Shown here: one piece after another, positions 25,194-33,947 of the stretch
How the letters are laid out: each line of letters starts with the position of its first letter
Numbering within the stretch: position 1 is the stretch's first letter
NCBI GenBank assembly: GCA_044772875.1
Contig: CP173058.1
Location: 1,054,001 to 1,118,000, forward strand
Origin: Morganella morganii_D
Lineage (GTDB): Bacteria > Pseudomonadota > Gammaproteobacteria > Enterobacterales > Enterobacteriaceae
Reading direction: 5' to 3'
DNA: 64,000 bases
The notes under the pieces: generated by a model
Database searches by the model: none
What the model saw: only the letters and a program-made list of their open reading frames with translations
Told to the model about the DNA's origin: nothing
Translations under genes and position numbers: made by a program

Positions 25194-25336
25194 CCTGTGC
25201 AATATGCGGCGAAGAACTGGCCGACGATGAAATTTATGTCTGCGATCAGTGCGCCGGAGAATGTCCGCATCTGGAAGTGGTCGAGAAGATAAAAGGAGAT
25301 GGTGATGATCAAACGCATCCTGGGATATCTGAGTAA
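25190..25336 (+). CDS. NinF-like zinc-ribbon protein
   Basis: This 48-residue protein has two CxxC pairs (CAICGEEL and VCDQCAGECPH) as in lambda NinF, which carries CANCGQKL and VCEHCC. It lies in the nin region just before the ninG gene and overlaps the preceding stop as ATGA. Likely a zinc-binding peptide; its role is unknown. Confidence 0.7.
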   Translation: MTCAICGEELADDEIYVCDQCAGECPHLEVVEKIKGDGDDQTHPGISE

Positions 25337-25400
25337 TCCGTTAATTCTGTGCTGGGTGATTTTTGCTATCGGGCTCGGCATCCATGAATACTGGGGATGA
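25305..25400 (+). CDS. 31-residue membrane peptide
   Basis: This short frame (MIKRILGYLSNPLILCWVIF...) has a single hydrophobic segment and a well-placed AAAGGAG. It overlaps the NinF-like gene by 32 bases and the ninG start by 4. The tight overlaps and ribosome site support translation, but there is no homologue I can name. Confidence 0.45.
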   Translation: MIKRILGYLSNPLILCWVIFAIGLGIHEYWG

Positions 25401-26002
25401 GTATGGCAAAACAACCGCGGCGAAAATGCCTGATATGCCGGACATGGTTTCACCCGAAGTATAACAATATCGAATGGTGTTGCCCTGAGCATGGACTGGA
25501 GCTATCACAGCGACGAAGGCAAAAGGCAGCAGAAAAAGCACTGGCAAAATTGAAGAAGGAGCGAAGGCAGCAGGAACGTGAAGCAAAAGACAAGTTAAAA
25601 ATCCGCAAGTTAGAAGTAAAACCCACCTCGTATTTCGCAAAACAAGCACAGACCGCATTCAACGCATACATCCGGGAAAGGGATAAAGACCTGCCGTGTA
25701 TCAGCTGTGGACGTCATCACACAGGCCAGTATCACGCCGGGCACTACCGGACGACAAAGGCAATGCCGGAACTGCGGTTTGATGAAGATAACGTACATAA
25801 ACAATGTTCTGCGTGTAATAACCATCTCTCAGGAAACATCGAAAACTACCGGCCGGCACTGATAGAAAAAATCGGCCAGGAGCGTTTCGACCGCCTGATG
25901 GGTGCGCATGAACTGCCGAAGTGGAAACGGGAAGACTACGAGCGGATCCGGGATGAGTACCGGCGGAAACTGAAGGAGCTGAAATCATGTTCACAGACAT
26001 AG
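25397..26002 (+). CDS. ninG: NinG (Rap) recombination nuclease
   Basis: This 201-residue protein matches lambda NinG/Rap: an N-terminal cysteine cluster (KCLICRTWFHPKYNNIEWCC), a long basic helix (KLKKERRQQEREAKDKLKIR), then CISCGRHHTGQYHAGHYRTT and KQCSACNNHLSGN. Rap is a structure-specific endonuclease that cuts branched recombination intermediates. The start is either the ATG at 25397 or the one at 25403; the first overlaps the upstream stop. Confidence 0.94.
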   Translation: MSMAKQPRRKCLICRTWFHPKYNNIEWCCPEHGLELSQRRRQKAAEKALAKLKKERRQQEREAKDKLKIRKLEVKPTSYFAKQAQTAFNAYIRERDKDLPCISCGRHHTGQYHAGHYRTTKAMPELRFDEDNVHKQCSACNNHLSGNIENYRPALIEKIGQERFDRLMGAHELPKWKREDYERIRDEYRRKLKELKSCSQT

Positions 26003-26187
26003 CGGCAGCAATCGAAGAAGCCAGATATCTAATGAACACCAGTGGTCACCATCATGCTGTGGTGCAATCCAGCGCCGGGGTGATGCTGGTAAGGCTTCTT
26101 TATGGGCTTGGTGTAGCGGCCAGAAGAAAGGTGATGTTTTCAACTGATGTTGATGGCATGGGCGTTGTTATTCCGGAGGTAAGATGA
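25987..26187 (+). CDS. Small protein between ninG and Q
   Basis: This 66-residue protein (MFTDIAAAIEEARYLMNTSG...) overlaps ninG by 16 bases and Q by 4. No domain recognised; position like that of small nin genes. Confidence 0.55.
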   Translation: MFTDIAAAIEEARYLMNTSGHHHAVVQSSAGVMLVRLLYGLGVAARRKVMFSTDVDGMGVVIPEVR

Positions 26188-27020
26188 GACTCGCAGATTT
26201 ACCAAAATACTTTTCACCGAAGAGTCCTGTGTTTAGTGACTCTCCAGCCGCAACAGCTACTGATTCACTTTCAATTACCGATGTTATGGCCTCGCTTGGT
26301 TTGGCGACCGCAAAAGCGAGAATGGGTATTGAATTGTTTTTGGCGAAACACGGAATCAATCAGCCAAATGAAGCGGTGGAGAGCCTCTATCAATATGCAT
26401 TAACTCAGGCGCATAAATACAGCGTTATCCAAAAGCTTGATGAAGATGTTAGAGCATTAGTTCTGCAAATACTTGCAAATTATGCATTTCAGGATTACGC
26501 AAGAAGCGCGGCCAGCAAAAAGCCATGCCCTGATTGTGACGGCGGCTTTATCGAGGCGGAGGTGTTCACTACGAAATCATCCATTCCGTTCATGGCAAAG
26601 GAAGATATGGAATTCGACAGAGATGCAGGGATTAAGGTTATCCCGGCAACGTATGCGATGTTCCGCAGTGTTCGCGAGGTAACCAAGGTAGCCTGTCCCA
26701 CTTGCAAGGGTAAGGCGGTTATCAGCCACTCATGCCGGTGTAATGGACGCGGTGAGGTGCTGGATAAAGTCGAGAGTGAAAAGCAGGGTGTGCCGGTGTA
26801 TAAGACGTGTCCGAAGTGCTCAGGGCGCGGGTACTCACGACTGAAGTTCACCGATGTTCTTGAGCAGATAAATACTGTCGTGACAATACCGAAAACATCA
26901 GGTTATGACAACATCAAACCGATATTTGAACATTTAGTTGAAGAATGTTTCAGGGAAGAGTCTCACTCTGAAATAATGCTACAAAAAGTCACAAATGGAG
27001 GTTTTATTTTCATTAATTAG
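26184..27020 (+). CDS. Late antitermination protein Q (lambda type)
   Basis: This 278-residue protein has the zinc-finger core of the lambda Q family: CPDCDGG, CPTCKGKA, CRCNGRGE and CPKCSGRG between about residues 115 and 220. Q binds near the late promoter, joins the paused polymerase and lets it read through downstream terminators into the lysis and structural genes. The late promoter candidate and two terminators lie directly downstream in the expected order. Confidence 0.9.
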   Translation: MRLADLPKYFSPKSPVFSDSPAATATDSLSITDVMASLGLATAKARMGIELFLAKHGINQPNEAVESLYQYALTQAHKYSVIQKLDEDVRALVLQILANYAFQDYARSAASKKPCPDCDGGFIEAEVFTTKSSIPFMAKEDMEFDRDAGIKVIPATYAMFRSVREVTKVACPTCKGKAVISHSCRCNGRGEVLDKVESEKQGVPVYKTCPKCSGRGYSRLKFTDVLEQINTVVTIPKTSGYDNIKPIFEHLVEECFREESHSEIMLQKVTNGGFIFIN

Positions 27021-27041
27021 CAATTTAATGGAAAATTAATA

Positions 27042-27070
27042 TTGACAATCTCGGAATTATAGCCCATCAT
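27042..27070 (+). promoter_or_regulatory. Late promoter candidate PR' of E1
   Basis: TTGACA (27042-27047) is followed after 17 bp by CATCAT, a poor -10, 22 bp after the Q stop. Place and downstream terminators fit a Q-controlled late promoter. The exact -10 is uncertain. Confidence 0.55.
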
Positions 27071-27420
27071 TATTCCAATGATAGGAGATTTGCAATTCAT
27101 TCTCTTCAAAGATAAAACAGAGCCTCACTTCGGTGGGGCTTTTTCATATCTGCAACTTGTAAGAATAACTTACAGGTTCAACCCTCCGGAATTTCCGGAT
27201 AGTTCACATGTTCGGTCATTCCGAACAACTGAATACTTGCTATGAAGCTCTGGTAGCGCAGGGCAGTCCGGCTGAACTAAATCAGCCACCAATCTTAAAG
27301 GTCGCCTTGTGCGGCCTTTTTTCATATACGCCGCCACAGAATCCTGAACAAACAAACGTAATCAGCGCAGAGATACTGTGCGCGGCACCCTATTAACTAA
27401 ATCCTCCGGAAGGGGGCGGT
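27071..27420 (+). other. Late leader without a gene, with two terminators
   Basis: This 350-bp stretch between Q and the holin holds no convincing gene. It contains a terminator at 27121-27145 (8-bp stem, TTTTT) and another at 27298-27323 (7-bp stem, TTTTTT), plus a short inverted repeat GTTCGGTCATTCCGAAC at 27209-27225. Q-modified polymerase should pass both terminators. Confidence 0.7.
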
Positions 27421-27729
27421 ATGGCAAAGATGGATGACAAAGACCTGAAAGTCACCGGTACAGCATGGGGTGTCATATTTGCCATATCCCTTTACGGTGG
27501 CTTAGCCCGGTACATTATTGACAACAAACGCAACGGCTACCGCTGGAGCTGGCTGGGGGCAATCATGCAGATGATGGTTTCCGGGTTCTCCGGTCTGATG
27601 GGTGGGCTGCTTTCGGTGGAACTCAACGCCTCGTTTTATTACACGGTATTTGCTGCCGGTATGTGTGGCGCTATGGGTTCTTTTGCACTGGACTTCTTTT
27701 GGTCAAAATTCTCAGGCGGTAAAAAATGA
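27421..27729 (+). CDS. Holin
   Basis: This 102-residue protein has three hydrophobic segments (GVIFAISLYGGLARY, GAIMQMMVSGFSGLMGGLL and TVFAAGMCGAMGSFALDFFW) and a charged C-terminus. It resembles the LydA-type phage holins. It is the first gene of the lysis cassette and overlaps the endolysin gene by 4 bases. GGAAGGGGG precedes the start. Holins form inner-membrane holes that set the time of lysis. Confidence 0.82.
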   Translation: MAKMDDKDLKVTGTAWGVIFAISLYGGLARYIIDNKRNGYRWSWLGAIMQMMVSGFSGLMGGLLSVELNASFYYTVFAAGMCGAMGSFALDFFWSKFSGGKK

Positions 27730-28058
27730 CATTAGGTGAAAAGCAACGCAAGTTTACCCGCATGATTGCGGACTTAATTATCTTCGCGTACGACAACGGC
27801 TATGAGCTGACATTCTCAGAGGCATACCGAACACCGGAGCAGGCCGCGTTAAATGCCAAATCCGGCGCTGGAATTAAAAACAGCCTGCATACCCAGCGGC
27901 TGGCGGTTGATTTCAACCTGTTCAAAGATGGTAAATACCTGACGGCATCAAGTGACCATAAGCCACTCGGCGAATATTGGGAATCTATCGGTGGGACATG
28001 GGGCGGTCGGTTCAATGACGGCAATCACTACTCGTTAGAGCACAACGGGGTTCGCTAA
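27726..28058 (+). CDS. M15-type endolysin (peptidoglycan peptidase)
   Basis: This 110-residue protein is a VanY/M15 metallopeptidase of the phage L-alanyl-D-glutamate peptidase type. Zinc ligands are seen in SLHTQRLAVDFNLF (His and Asp) and NHYSLEH (terminal His). There is no signal peptide, so it depends on the holin for access to the periplasm. P22 uses a lysozyme here, so the lysis enzyme is an exchanged module. It overlaps the Rz-like gene by one base. Confidence 0.9.
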   Translation: MTLGEKQRKFTRMIADLIIFAYDNGYELTFSEAYRTPEQAALNAKSGAGIKNSLHTQRLAVDFNLFKDGKYLTASSDHKPLGEYWESIGGTWGGRFNDGNHYSLEHNGVR

Positions 28059-28552
28059 TGAAGAATGTAGCCATTGCGTTGATCGCTCTGGCTGTCTCTT
28101 TCGCTGCCGGTTGGTTTGCCAGCAGTACCCTGCATGATAACCGCCAGATGAAAGGACAGATCGCCGGTCAGCAGCAGGATGAAAAAGATGTGGCCACAAA
28201 TATTGATCTGCGCCGGGAAGCTGACGACCGGCAGCAAATAAGCATCGGGGAATATCAGGATGGAAAAAAGAGCGACACGATACGCACACAGGCTTTGCTT
28301 GATCGGGTGCTTAATCATTTTGACCGCATGCAGCAGCCAGCCGGTACCGAGAAAGCAGAAGTTGCAGATCCCGGTCACGCCGATACCTGCCGAACTGAGA
28401 GAGACAAAGTCGGTGAACTTTCTCGACAACTACGAAGCACACTTGAAAAGTATGGGCGTGAAGCTCAGCGGGCTGATGAGAATACCCGGCTCCTTAATCT
28501 CTGCATCATCGACCTGAAAGCGAAAGAAAAATTACTTTCATCTTATCAGTAG
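28058..28552 (+). CDS. Rz-like inner-membrane spanin
   Basis: This 164-residue protein has an N-terminal membrane anchor (VAIALIALAVSFAAGWFAS) and a long periplasmic helical part, the layout of an i-spanin. Spanins fuse inner and outer membranes as the last step of lysis. The Rz1 lipoprotein is encoded inside this gene in another frame. It follows the endolysin directly. Confidence 0.82.
   Translation: MKNVAIALIALAVSFAAGWFASSTLHDNRQMKGQIAGQQQDEKDVATNIDLRREADDRQQISIGEYQDGKKSDTIRTQALLDRVLNHFDRMQQPAGTEKAEVADPGHADTCRTERDKVGELSRQLRSTLEKYGREAQRADENTRLLNLCIIDLKAKEKLLSSYQ
28260..28517 (+). CDS. Rz1-like outer-membrane lipoprotein, nested in Rz
   Basis: This 85-residue protein has a lipoprotein signal (HRLCLIGCLIILTACSSQP) with lipobox LTAC and a mature part with prolines (VPRKQKLQIPVTPIP). 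It lies wholly inside the Rz-like gene in the +1 frame relative to it, the classical nested arrangement. It pairs with Rz to bridge the envelope. Confidence 0.82.
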   Translation: MEKRATRYAHRLCLIGCLIILTACSSQPVPRKQKLQIPVTPIPAELRETKSVNFLDNYEAHLKSMGVKLSGLMRIPGSLISASST

Positions 28553-28565
28553 GGTGAATGAGGGC

Positions 28566-28595
28566 AAAAAAAGCCCCACAAGAGATAATGGGGCT
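28566..28595 (-). terminator. Leftward terminator before the lysis genes
   Basis: The stem AGCCCC with its complement (28572-28577, 28590-28595) is followed on the leftward strand by seven T residues. It would end transcription of the reverse-strand gene at 28766-29035. Confidence 0.65.
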
Positions 28596-28765
28596 AATAG
28601 CATATTCAAATAGTATTTAAGGATTTTAGATTGAAACGTTGGTTTACAGTTTGAAACAACTGCCATTCCAGAATACTCAGATTTTAGGAAAATAATATTA
28701 GGCAAACTATCCAGGATAATACTTAGTCAAATAATGAAGTGACGCCTCGCTAAATAGCGGGGATT

Positions 28766-29035
28766 TTATTGGCAATCACGCCAGGAAATAACAATTTCCT
28801 TTACGAACAGAACAGTATCTTCCCTAAAAGGTGAAGTGAGCCGATCTTTTTCATCGGTATATCCGGACTCTCTGCTGATGAACTCCCCGGCTATCACATG
28901 TTCATCCATACCCTTGACTTTCATATTCAGGATATCGTCAGTGTCGGGATTGGTTCTGCTGGTCATCGGTATCTGAACTATCATTCCGATTTTGATGGAT
29001 GATAAATCCGGGTGATGCGGGGTGTGTTTGCTCAT
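28766..29035 (-). CDS. Reverse-strand moron gene of unknown function
   Basis: This 89-residue protein (MSKHTPHHPDLSSIKIGMIV...) is encoded against the late operon, between lysis and packaging genes, with a leftward terminator downstream. That is the usual setting of a lysogenic-conversion gene. The ribosome site is weak and no domain is recognised. Confidence 0.5.
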   Translation of the reverse strand: MSKHTPHHPDLSSIKIGMIVQIPMTSRTNPDTDDILNMKVKGMDEHVIAGEFISRESGYTDEKDRLTSPFREDTVLFVKEIVISWRDCQ

Positions 29036-29193
29036 AGCGTGATGCCCGTTGGCTGATAATTATTTTGCATTGATAGCACCAAGGGAAGACATCACAAGGC
29101 CGGATATTTTTATTTCTGATACACGTCACATTATTCACATTTACATAAAGTGGACTTGCTTAAGCGAAGTCTTCACATCAGCGGAGAATTACC

Positions 29194-29400
29194 ATGTTCA
29201 CAATCAAAGTAACTACCGCATCAGGTAACGAAGTCATTGAATCCGGATATGGTATTCAGTGGTCACCGTGGGCGTATAAACTGAATTACACCGACCATAA
29301 TAACTGCGGCGACGACCTCACATTGCAGCCTGGCGACAAGGCCGAAATTATCAACAGCGCCGGTAAAACGGTAGCCCATTACGTAAACGACTCCAAATAA
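29194..29400 (+). CDS. Small late-region protein of unknown function
   Basis: This 68-residue protein (MFTIKVTTASGNEVIESGYG...) has GCGGAG well placed before its ATG and looks like a small beta-rich domain. No family recognised. Confidence 0.55.
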   Translation: MFTIKVTTASGNEVIESGYGIQWSPWAYKLNYTDHNNCGDDLTLQPGDKAEIINSAGKTVAHYVNDSK

Positions 29401-29599
29401 CCAGCACTTTGCGCAGCGTTGTCGCGGTATAGCGTGTTAGCAATGACTCATCCTCCTTTTGTGACGAGCGCATGCTGATAGTCGAAAACAACGAAGCCAC
29501 GGACGTGTAATCCGCATGTGTGGGAACGGCAACCATTGGCGATATGGTCGTGACAACCGGAGAGACGGAACACTTATCTCAAAAACTACAGGTGCAAAA

Positions 29600-29824
29600 A
29601 TGACAGAAATCACAGCACAGCATCAGATGCGTCTGGACTTACTGCGACTGGTTGGTAACGACACTGCCGCAGCTCAGGCCGCTATCGAGTTCGTTAAAGA
29701 CGACGCGCTCAAGTTTGAGCTTTTCAAAGACGCTTACCACAAATGCCAGACTGAATCGCAGTTTGTTGCCAGAGCACAGAAGGCAGCAAGAGAAGCGCAG
29801 GAAGCATTAGACCTGTTCGCATAG
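29600..29824 (+). CDS. Small helical late-region protein of unknown function
   Basis: This 74-residue helical protein (MTEITAQHQMRLDLLRLVGN...) starts at 29600; an in-frame extension to 29516 lacks a ribosome site. It lies 53 bp before the small terminase gene. Function unknown. Confidence 0.55.
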   Translation: MTEITAQHQMRLDLLRLVGNDTAAAQAAIEFVKDDALKFELFKDAYHKCQTESQFVARAQKAAREAQEALDLFA

Positions 29825-29877
29825 CCAATTACACAGCTCATTTCCGAGTGGGCTGGATAATTGATTAAGGGGGATAT

Positions 29878-30369
29878 ATGGCCGCACCAAAAGGAAACAG
29901 ATTCTGGGAGGCTAGAAGCAGCCATGGGCGAAGCCCGAAGTTCGAGTCTCCTGATGATTTATGGAATGCATGCTGTGAGTATTTCCAGTGGGTAGAGGAT
30001 AACCCGCTGTGGGAAATGAAAGCATTCAGTTATCAGGGCGAAGTGACGCAGGAACCTATCGCCAAGATGCGAGCAATGACGCTCACAGGGCTTTGCCTGT
30101 TCCTGGATATAGCTGATAGCACATGGCAATTGTACCGCGCCCGTGAAGATTTTATGGCAGTCACTACGCGAGCAGAGAAAGTCATCTATGACCAGAAGTT
30201 TTCCGGTGCCGCCGCTGACCTGCTTAACGCAAACATTATCGCACGTGATTTAGGTCTCAAAGATCGCCAAGAGGTCGAGGATGTAACTCCGGACAAGGGA
30301 GACCGTGACAAGCGCCGCTCTCGCATTAAGGAGTTATTCAACCGTGGAAAATCTGGATCAGATACTTGA
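29878..30369 (+). CDS. Small terminase subunit (P22 gp3 type)
   Basis: This 163-residue protein begins MAAPKGNRFWEARSSHGR and ends DKGDRDKRRSRIKELFNRG, almost the same as P22 gp3 (162 residues). The ring-forming small terminase recognises the pac site and starts headful packaging. The pac site of P22 lies within gene 3; the corresponding place here (REDFMAV) has changed. Its 3' end overlaps the large terminase start by 26 bases. Confidence 0.96.
   Translation: MAAPKGNRFWEARSSHGRSPKFESPDDLWNACCEYFQWVEDNPLWEMKAFSYQGEVTQEPIAKMRAMTLTGLCLFLDIADSTWQLYRAREDFMAVTTRAEKVIYDQKFSGAAADLLNANIIARDLGLKDRQEVEDVTPDKGDRDKRRSRIKELFNRGKSGSDT
30143..30165 (+). other. Candidate pac site region
   Basis: This is the position equivalent to the P22 pac sequence inside gene 3. 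P22 has AAGATTTATCTG; here AAGATTTTATGG is found in the same codons. The match is partial, so packaging specificity may differ from P22. Confidence 0.45.
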
Positions 30370-31843
30370 TAACCTGAGCGACGACGAGCAATACGAATTG
30401 CTTGAGTTGCTGGAAGAAGAAGATGAATACAGGAAGACGCATCAGCTGTTTGAATATTCTCCGTATGCAAAGCAACGTGAATTTATCGATGCCGGCAGTG
30501 AGTATTTTGAGCGCTGCTTTATGGCCGGTAACCAGCTGGGTAAATCGTACACCGGCGGTGCAGAGGTTGCATTCCACCTTACCGGACGTTATCCCGGCAC
30601 CAAAGGATATCCGGAAGATGGGGCATGGAAAGGCGAGTGGAGCGGTAAGCGATTTCTTGAGCCTAACGTGTGGTGGGTTGGCGGCGAAACAAACGAGACA
30701 GTAACAAAAACCACTCAGCGTATTCTCTGTGGCCGCGTTGAAGAAAATAACGAAATTGGTTACGGCTCTATTCCTAAAGAGGATGTGATCAGCTGGAAGA
30801 AGTCACCGTTTTACCCGAACCTTGTCGACCACATACTTATCCGTCACCACAACGCCGATGGTATTGAAGATGGTATGTCTATCTGCTACTTCAAGCCGTA
30901 TTCACAAGGCCGTGCAAGATGGCAGGGTGACACAATACACGGCGTCTGGTTCGATGAAGAACCACCATATTCCATTTACGCCGAAGGGCTCACCCGTACC
31001 AACAAATACGGCCAGTTTTCTATCCTCACCTTTACCCCGCTTATGGGTATGTCGTCAGTAGTAGAAAAGTTCCTGAAAAATCCATCCAAGGCTCAGAAGG
31101 TGGTCAATATGACTATCTATGATGCCGATCACTACACTGACGATGAGAAAGAAAGGATTGTTGCTTCGTACCCGGAACACGAGCGCGAAGCACGTGCGCG
31201 CGGTATTCCGACAATGGGAAGCGGCCGCATTTATCAGATTCCGGAAGAAACAATTAAGTGCCAGCCGTTTGAGTGCCCTGAGCATTTTTACATTATTGAC
31301 GGTCAGGATTTCGGGTGGGATCACCCGCAGGCGCATATCCAGCTGTGGTGGGATAAAGACGAAGATGTTTTTTATCTTGCCAGAGTCTGGAAGAAGTCAG
31401 AGAACACGGCTGTTCAGGCATGGGGCGCTGTTAAATCATGGGCGAATAAAATCCCTGTGGCTTGGCCTCATGACGGACATCAGCATGAAAAAGGCGGTGG
31501 TGAGCAGTTAAAGACGCAGTATACAGACGCTGGCTTCGCAATGCTGAAAGAGCATGCGACATTTGCAGAGGGCGGTAACTCGGTTGAGTCCGGCATTAAT
31601 GAACTTCGCGACCTAATGCTAGATGGCCGGTTCCGTGTATTTAATACCTGCGAACCGTTCTTTGAAGAGTTCAGGCTGTATCACCGTGATGAAAACGGGA
31701 AGATCGCCAAGACAAACGACGATGTTCTGGATGCTGTCCGGTACGCCTACATGATGCGCAGATTTGCCAAGCAACTACGCGAAATAAAAAAACCAAAACA
31801 GAAAGTAATTCCCGCCCCGATTAAGCCTATCAGGAGACATTAA
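30344..31843 (+). CDS. Large terminase subunit (P22 gp2 type)
   Basis: With the GTG start at 30344, preceded by AAGGAG, the protein is 499 residues, the same as P22 gp2. The Walker A loop is AGNQLGKS (residues 61-68), the Walker B is HGVWFDEEP, and the C-terminal nuclease domain contains DGQDFGWDHPQAH and NDDVLDAVRY. It packages DNA into proheads through the portal and cuts by headful. An upstream ATG at 30305 inside gene 3 is in frame but gives a non-conserved extension. Confidence 0.97.
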   Translation: MENLDQILDNLSDDEQYELLELLEEEDEYRKTHQLFEYSPYAKQREFIDAGSEYFERCFMAGNQLGKSYTGGAEVAFHLTGRYPGTKGYPEDGAWKGEWSGKRFLEPNVWWVGGETNETVTKTTQRILCGRVEENNEIGYGSIPKEDVISWKKSPFYPNLVDHILIRHHNADGIEDGMSICYFKPYSQGRARWQGDTIHGVWFDEEPPYSIYAEGLTRTNKYGQFSILTFTPLMGMSSVVEKFLKNPSKAQKVVNMTIYDADHYTDDEKERIVASYPEHEREARARGIPTMGSGRIYQIPEETIKCQPFECPEHFYIIDGQDFGWDHPQAHIQLWWDKDEDVFYLARVWKKSENTAVQAWGAVKSWANKIPVAWPHDGHQHEKGGGEQLKTQYTDAGFAMLKEHATFAEGGNSVESGINELRDLMLDGRFRVFNTCEPFFEEFRLYHRDENGKIAKTNDDVLDAVRYAYMMRRFAKQLREIKKPKQKVIPAPIKPIRRH

Positions 31844-33933
31844 TGGTCGATAAAAATGAGCGGCTGAATAGCATATTGCGCAAATTCGACCTCGATTACT
31901 CCGCGTCTGAAGCAGCACGAACGGAGGCGAGGAATGATTTGTTTTTCAGTCGCGTTTCACAATGGGATGACTGGTTAGAAAACTATGTCACATTGCAGTA
32001 TCGCGGACAGTTCGATGTTGTTCGCCCTATGGTGCGTAAACTCGTTGCTGAGATGCGCAAGAATCCGATAGAGGTTCAGTACAGACCGAAAGATACAGCC
32101 TCTCCTGATGCTGCTGACATCCTTATGGGGATGTACCGCACGGACATGCGCAATAACAGCTCAAAGATATCTGTCAACGTGGCAGTGCGTGAGCAGATTG
32201 AGTGCGGTGTCGGTGCCTGGCGCATTGTCACCGAGTATGAGGACGACAACCCTACCAGTAATAACCAGATCATCCGGCGCAAACCCATCCATGAGTCATG
32301 TACCCATGTGATATGGGACTGTAACGCGAAGGAGATGGATAAATCTGATGCCAAGCGCTGCACGATAATTCACGCTCTCAATATCGACGGGTGGGAAGAA
32401 TTTGCAGAGCAGTACGGGTTAGATCCTGATGATGTCCCGACATTCCAGTCGCCTAATACTGATTGGTTGTTCACCTGGTCGAGTGGCAAAACAATTTATG
32501 TCGCTGAGCATTACGAGGTTGAGGAAAAAAACGAGAAGGTATTCGTTTACTACAACCCGACAGCAATGGACTTTCAGAGCTATTACGCCAGCGAGATTAA
32601 AGACCATATTGAGCGCCTTTCGGCTGAAGGTGCCGAGAAAGCAGGCGAGCGCAAAGTTAAGCGCCGCAGAGTGTATAAATCCATCATCACCAGCACGGCG
32701 ATTCTGAAAGACAGAATTCCGGTGGCCGGTGAGCATATCCCGATTGTTCCTGTGTATGGTGAATGTTCGTTTTTCGATGATACTGAGCTGTATGAGGGCG
32801 TTGTCCGCCTGTCTAAAGATGCTCAGAGGCTGCGTAACTTCATCCTGTCAAAGGGTGCTGATACGGTGGCGAAATCACCGAAGAAAAAGCCGTTCTTCTA
32901 CCCCGAGCAGATTGCAGGGTATGAGCACATGTACAGCGGTGATGATGATTATCCCTATTACCTGATTAACAAAACCGACGAAAGCAGCGGGCAAGAACTT
33001 CCTCCAGGAGCCGTCTCCTATATGGAGAATCCGGAGATATCTCCTGCTGATGCCGGGATGCTTGATGCTGCTACACAGGCTGCAAAAGAGGTTGCCCGTA
33101 TCGGGGTTGACCCGTCTGCCGCAAATGGTCAGGTGGCCTTTGATACCGTAAACCAGATTAACTCCCGCATCGACCTTGAGACATACGTGTTTCAGGATAA
33201 CCTAGCAATTGCCATGCGCCGTGATGGTGAGATTTACGCGTCAATCGCCAGTGAGATTTATGACACAACGCGAACTGTTGTCACCACTGCCGAAGATGGC
33301 AATGAAAGCAACGTTGAGCTGATGTCTCAGGCGGTCGACTTCCAGCAGGGGCAGGTGGTCACTAAAAACGATATCCGTGGAAAGTATGAAACTTACACTG
33401 ATGTCGGCCCGTCCTTCCAGTCACAGAAAGATGCAGCCCGCGCTGAGATAGGCGACCTGATCACCAAGGTTCCGCCAGAACATCCTATATGGAATGTAAT
33501 GATGCTGACCTATGCCAACATGATGGAGGGCAAAGGCGTTGAGTACATCCGCGACTACGCTAATCGCGAGCTGATAGTTAACGGGCTTAAAAAGCCGGAG
33601 ACTGACGAAGAACAGCAGTGGTTAATGGAAGCTCAGCAGGCCAAGCAAAGTAAAAATGACCCAATGAATGACATGGCTCAGGCTGAGATAATGAAGGCTC
33701 AGGCAGAAATCCAAAATTCTCAAAACAGGATGATGGAGACAAGCATAAAAGCGTTCACAGCCCAGCAACAGGCGCAGGAGTCACAAGCAAATACCGTTTA
33801 TAGGCTGGCTCAGGCCAGAGATATAGACGAGAAATCAGTTAGAGAGGCTATTGATTTACTCAGTAGGCTGTCACAGCAACAACAAGAAAACATCCCTTCC
33901 GGCTCACCAGCCGAGATACCTCAAACCATGTAA
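31843..33933 (+). CDS. Portal protein (P22 gp1 type)
   Basis: This 696-residue protein is the dodecameric portal at one capsid vertex, recognised as P22 gp1 (725 residues). The N-terminus (LNSILRKFDLDYSASEAART...) and core (RGQFDVVRPMVRKLVAEMR) match. The C-terminal part is a long helical barrel rich in Q and A, which in P22 forms the barrel reaching into the capsid; it is somewhat shorter here. The gene shares a base with the large terminase stop. Confidence 0.95.
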   Translation: MVDKNERLNSILRKFDLDYSASEAARTEARNDLFFSRVSQWDDWLENYVTLQYRGQFDVVRPMVRKLVAEMRKNPIEVQYRPKDTASPDAADILMGMYRTDMRNNSSKISVNVAVREQIECGVGAWRIVTEYEDDNPTSNNQIIRRKPIHESCTHVIWDCNAKEMDKSDAKRCTIIHALNIDGWEEFAEQYGLDPDDVPTFQSPNTDWLFTWSSGKTIYVAEHYEVEEKNEKVFVYYNPTAMDFQSYYASEIKDHIERLSAEGAEKAGERKVKRRRVYKSIITSTAILKDRIPVAGEHIPIVPVYGECSFFDDTELYEGVVRLSKDAQRLRNFILSKGADTVAKSPKKKPFFYPEQIAGYEHMYSGDDDYPYYLINKTDESSGQELPPGAVSYMENPEISPADAGMLDAATQAAKEVARIGVDPSAANGQVAFDTVNQINSRIDLETYVFQDNLAIAMRRDGEIYASIASEIYDTTRTVVTTAEDGNESNVELMSQAVDFQQGQVVTKNDIRGKYETYTDVGPSFQSQKDAARAEIGDLITKVPPEHPIWNVMMLTYANMMEGKGVEYIRDYANRELIVNGLKKPETDEEQQWLMEAQQAKQSKNDPMNDMAQAEIMKAQAEIQNSQNRMMETSIKAFTAQQQAQESQANTVYRLAQARDIDEKSVREAIDLLSRLSQQQQENIPSGSPAEIPQTM

Positions 33934-33947
33934 GAGAGTTAAATATC

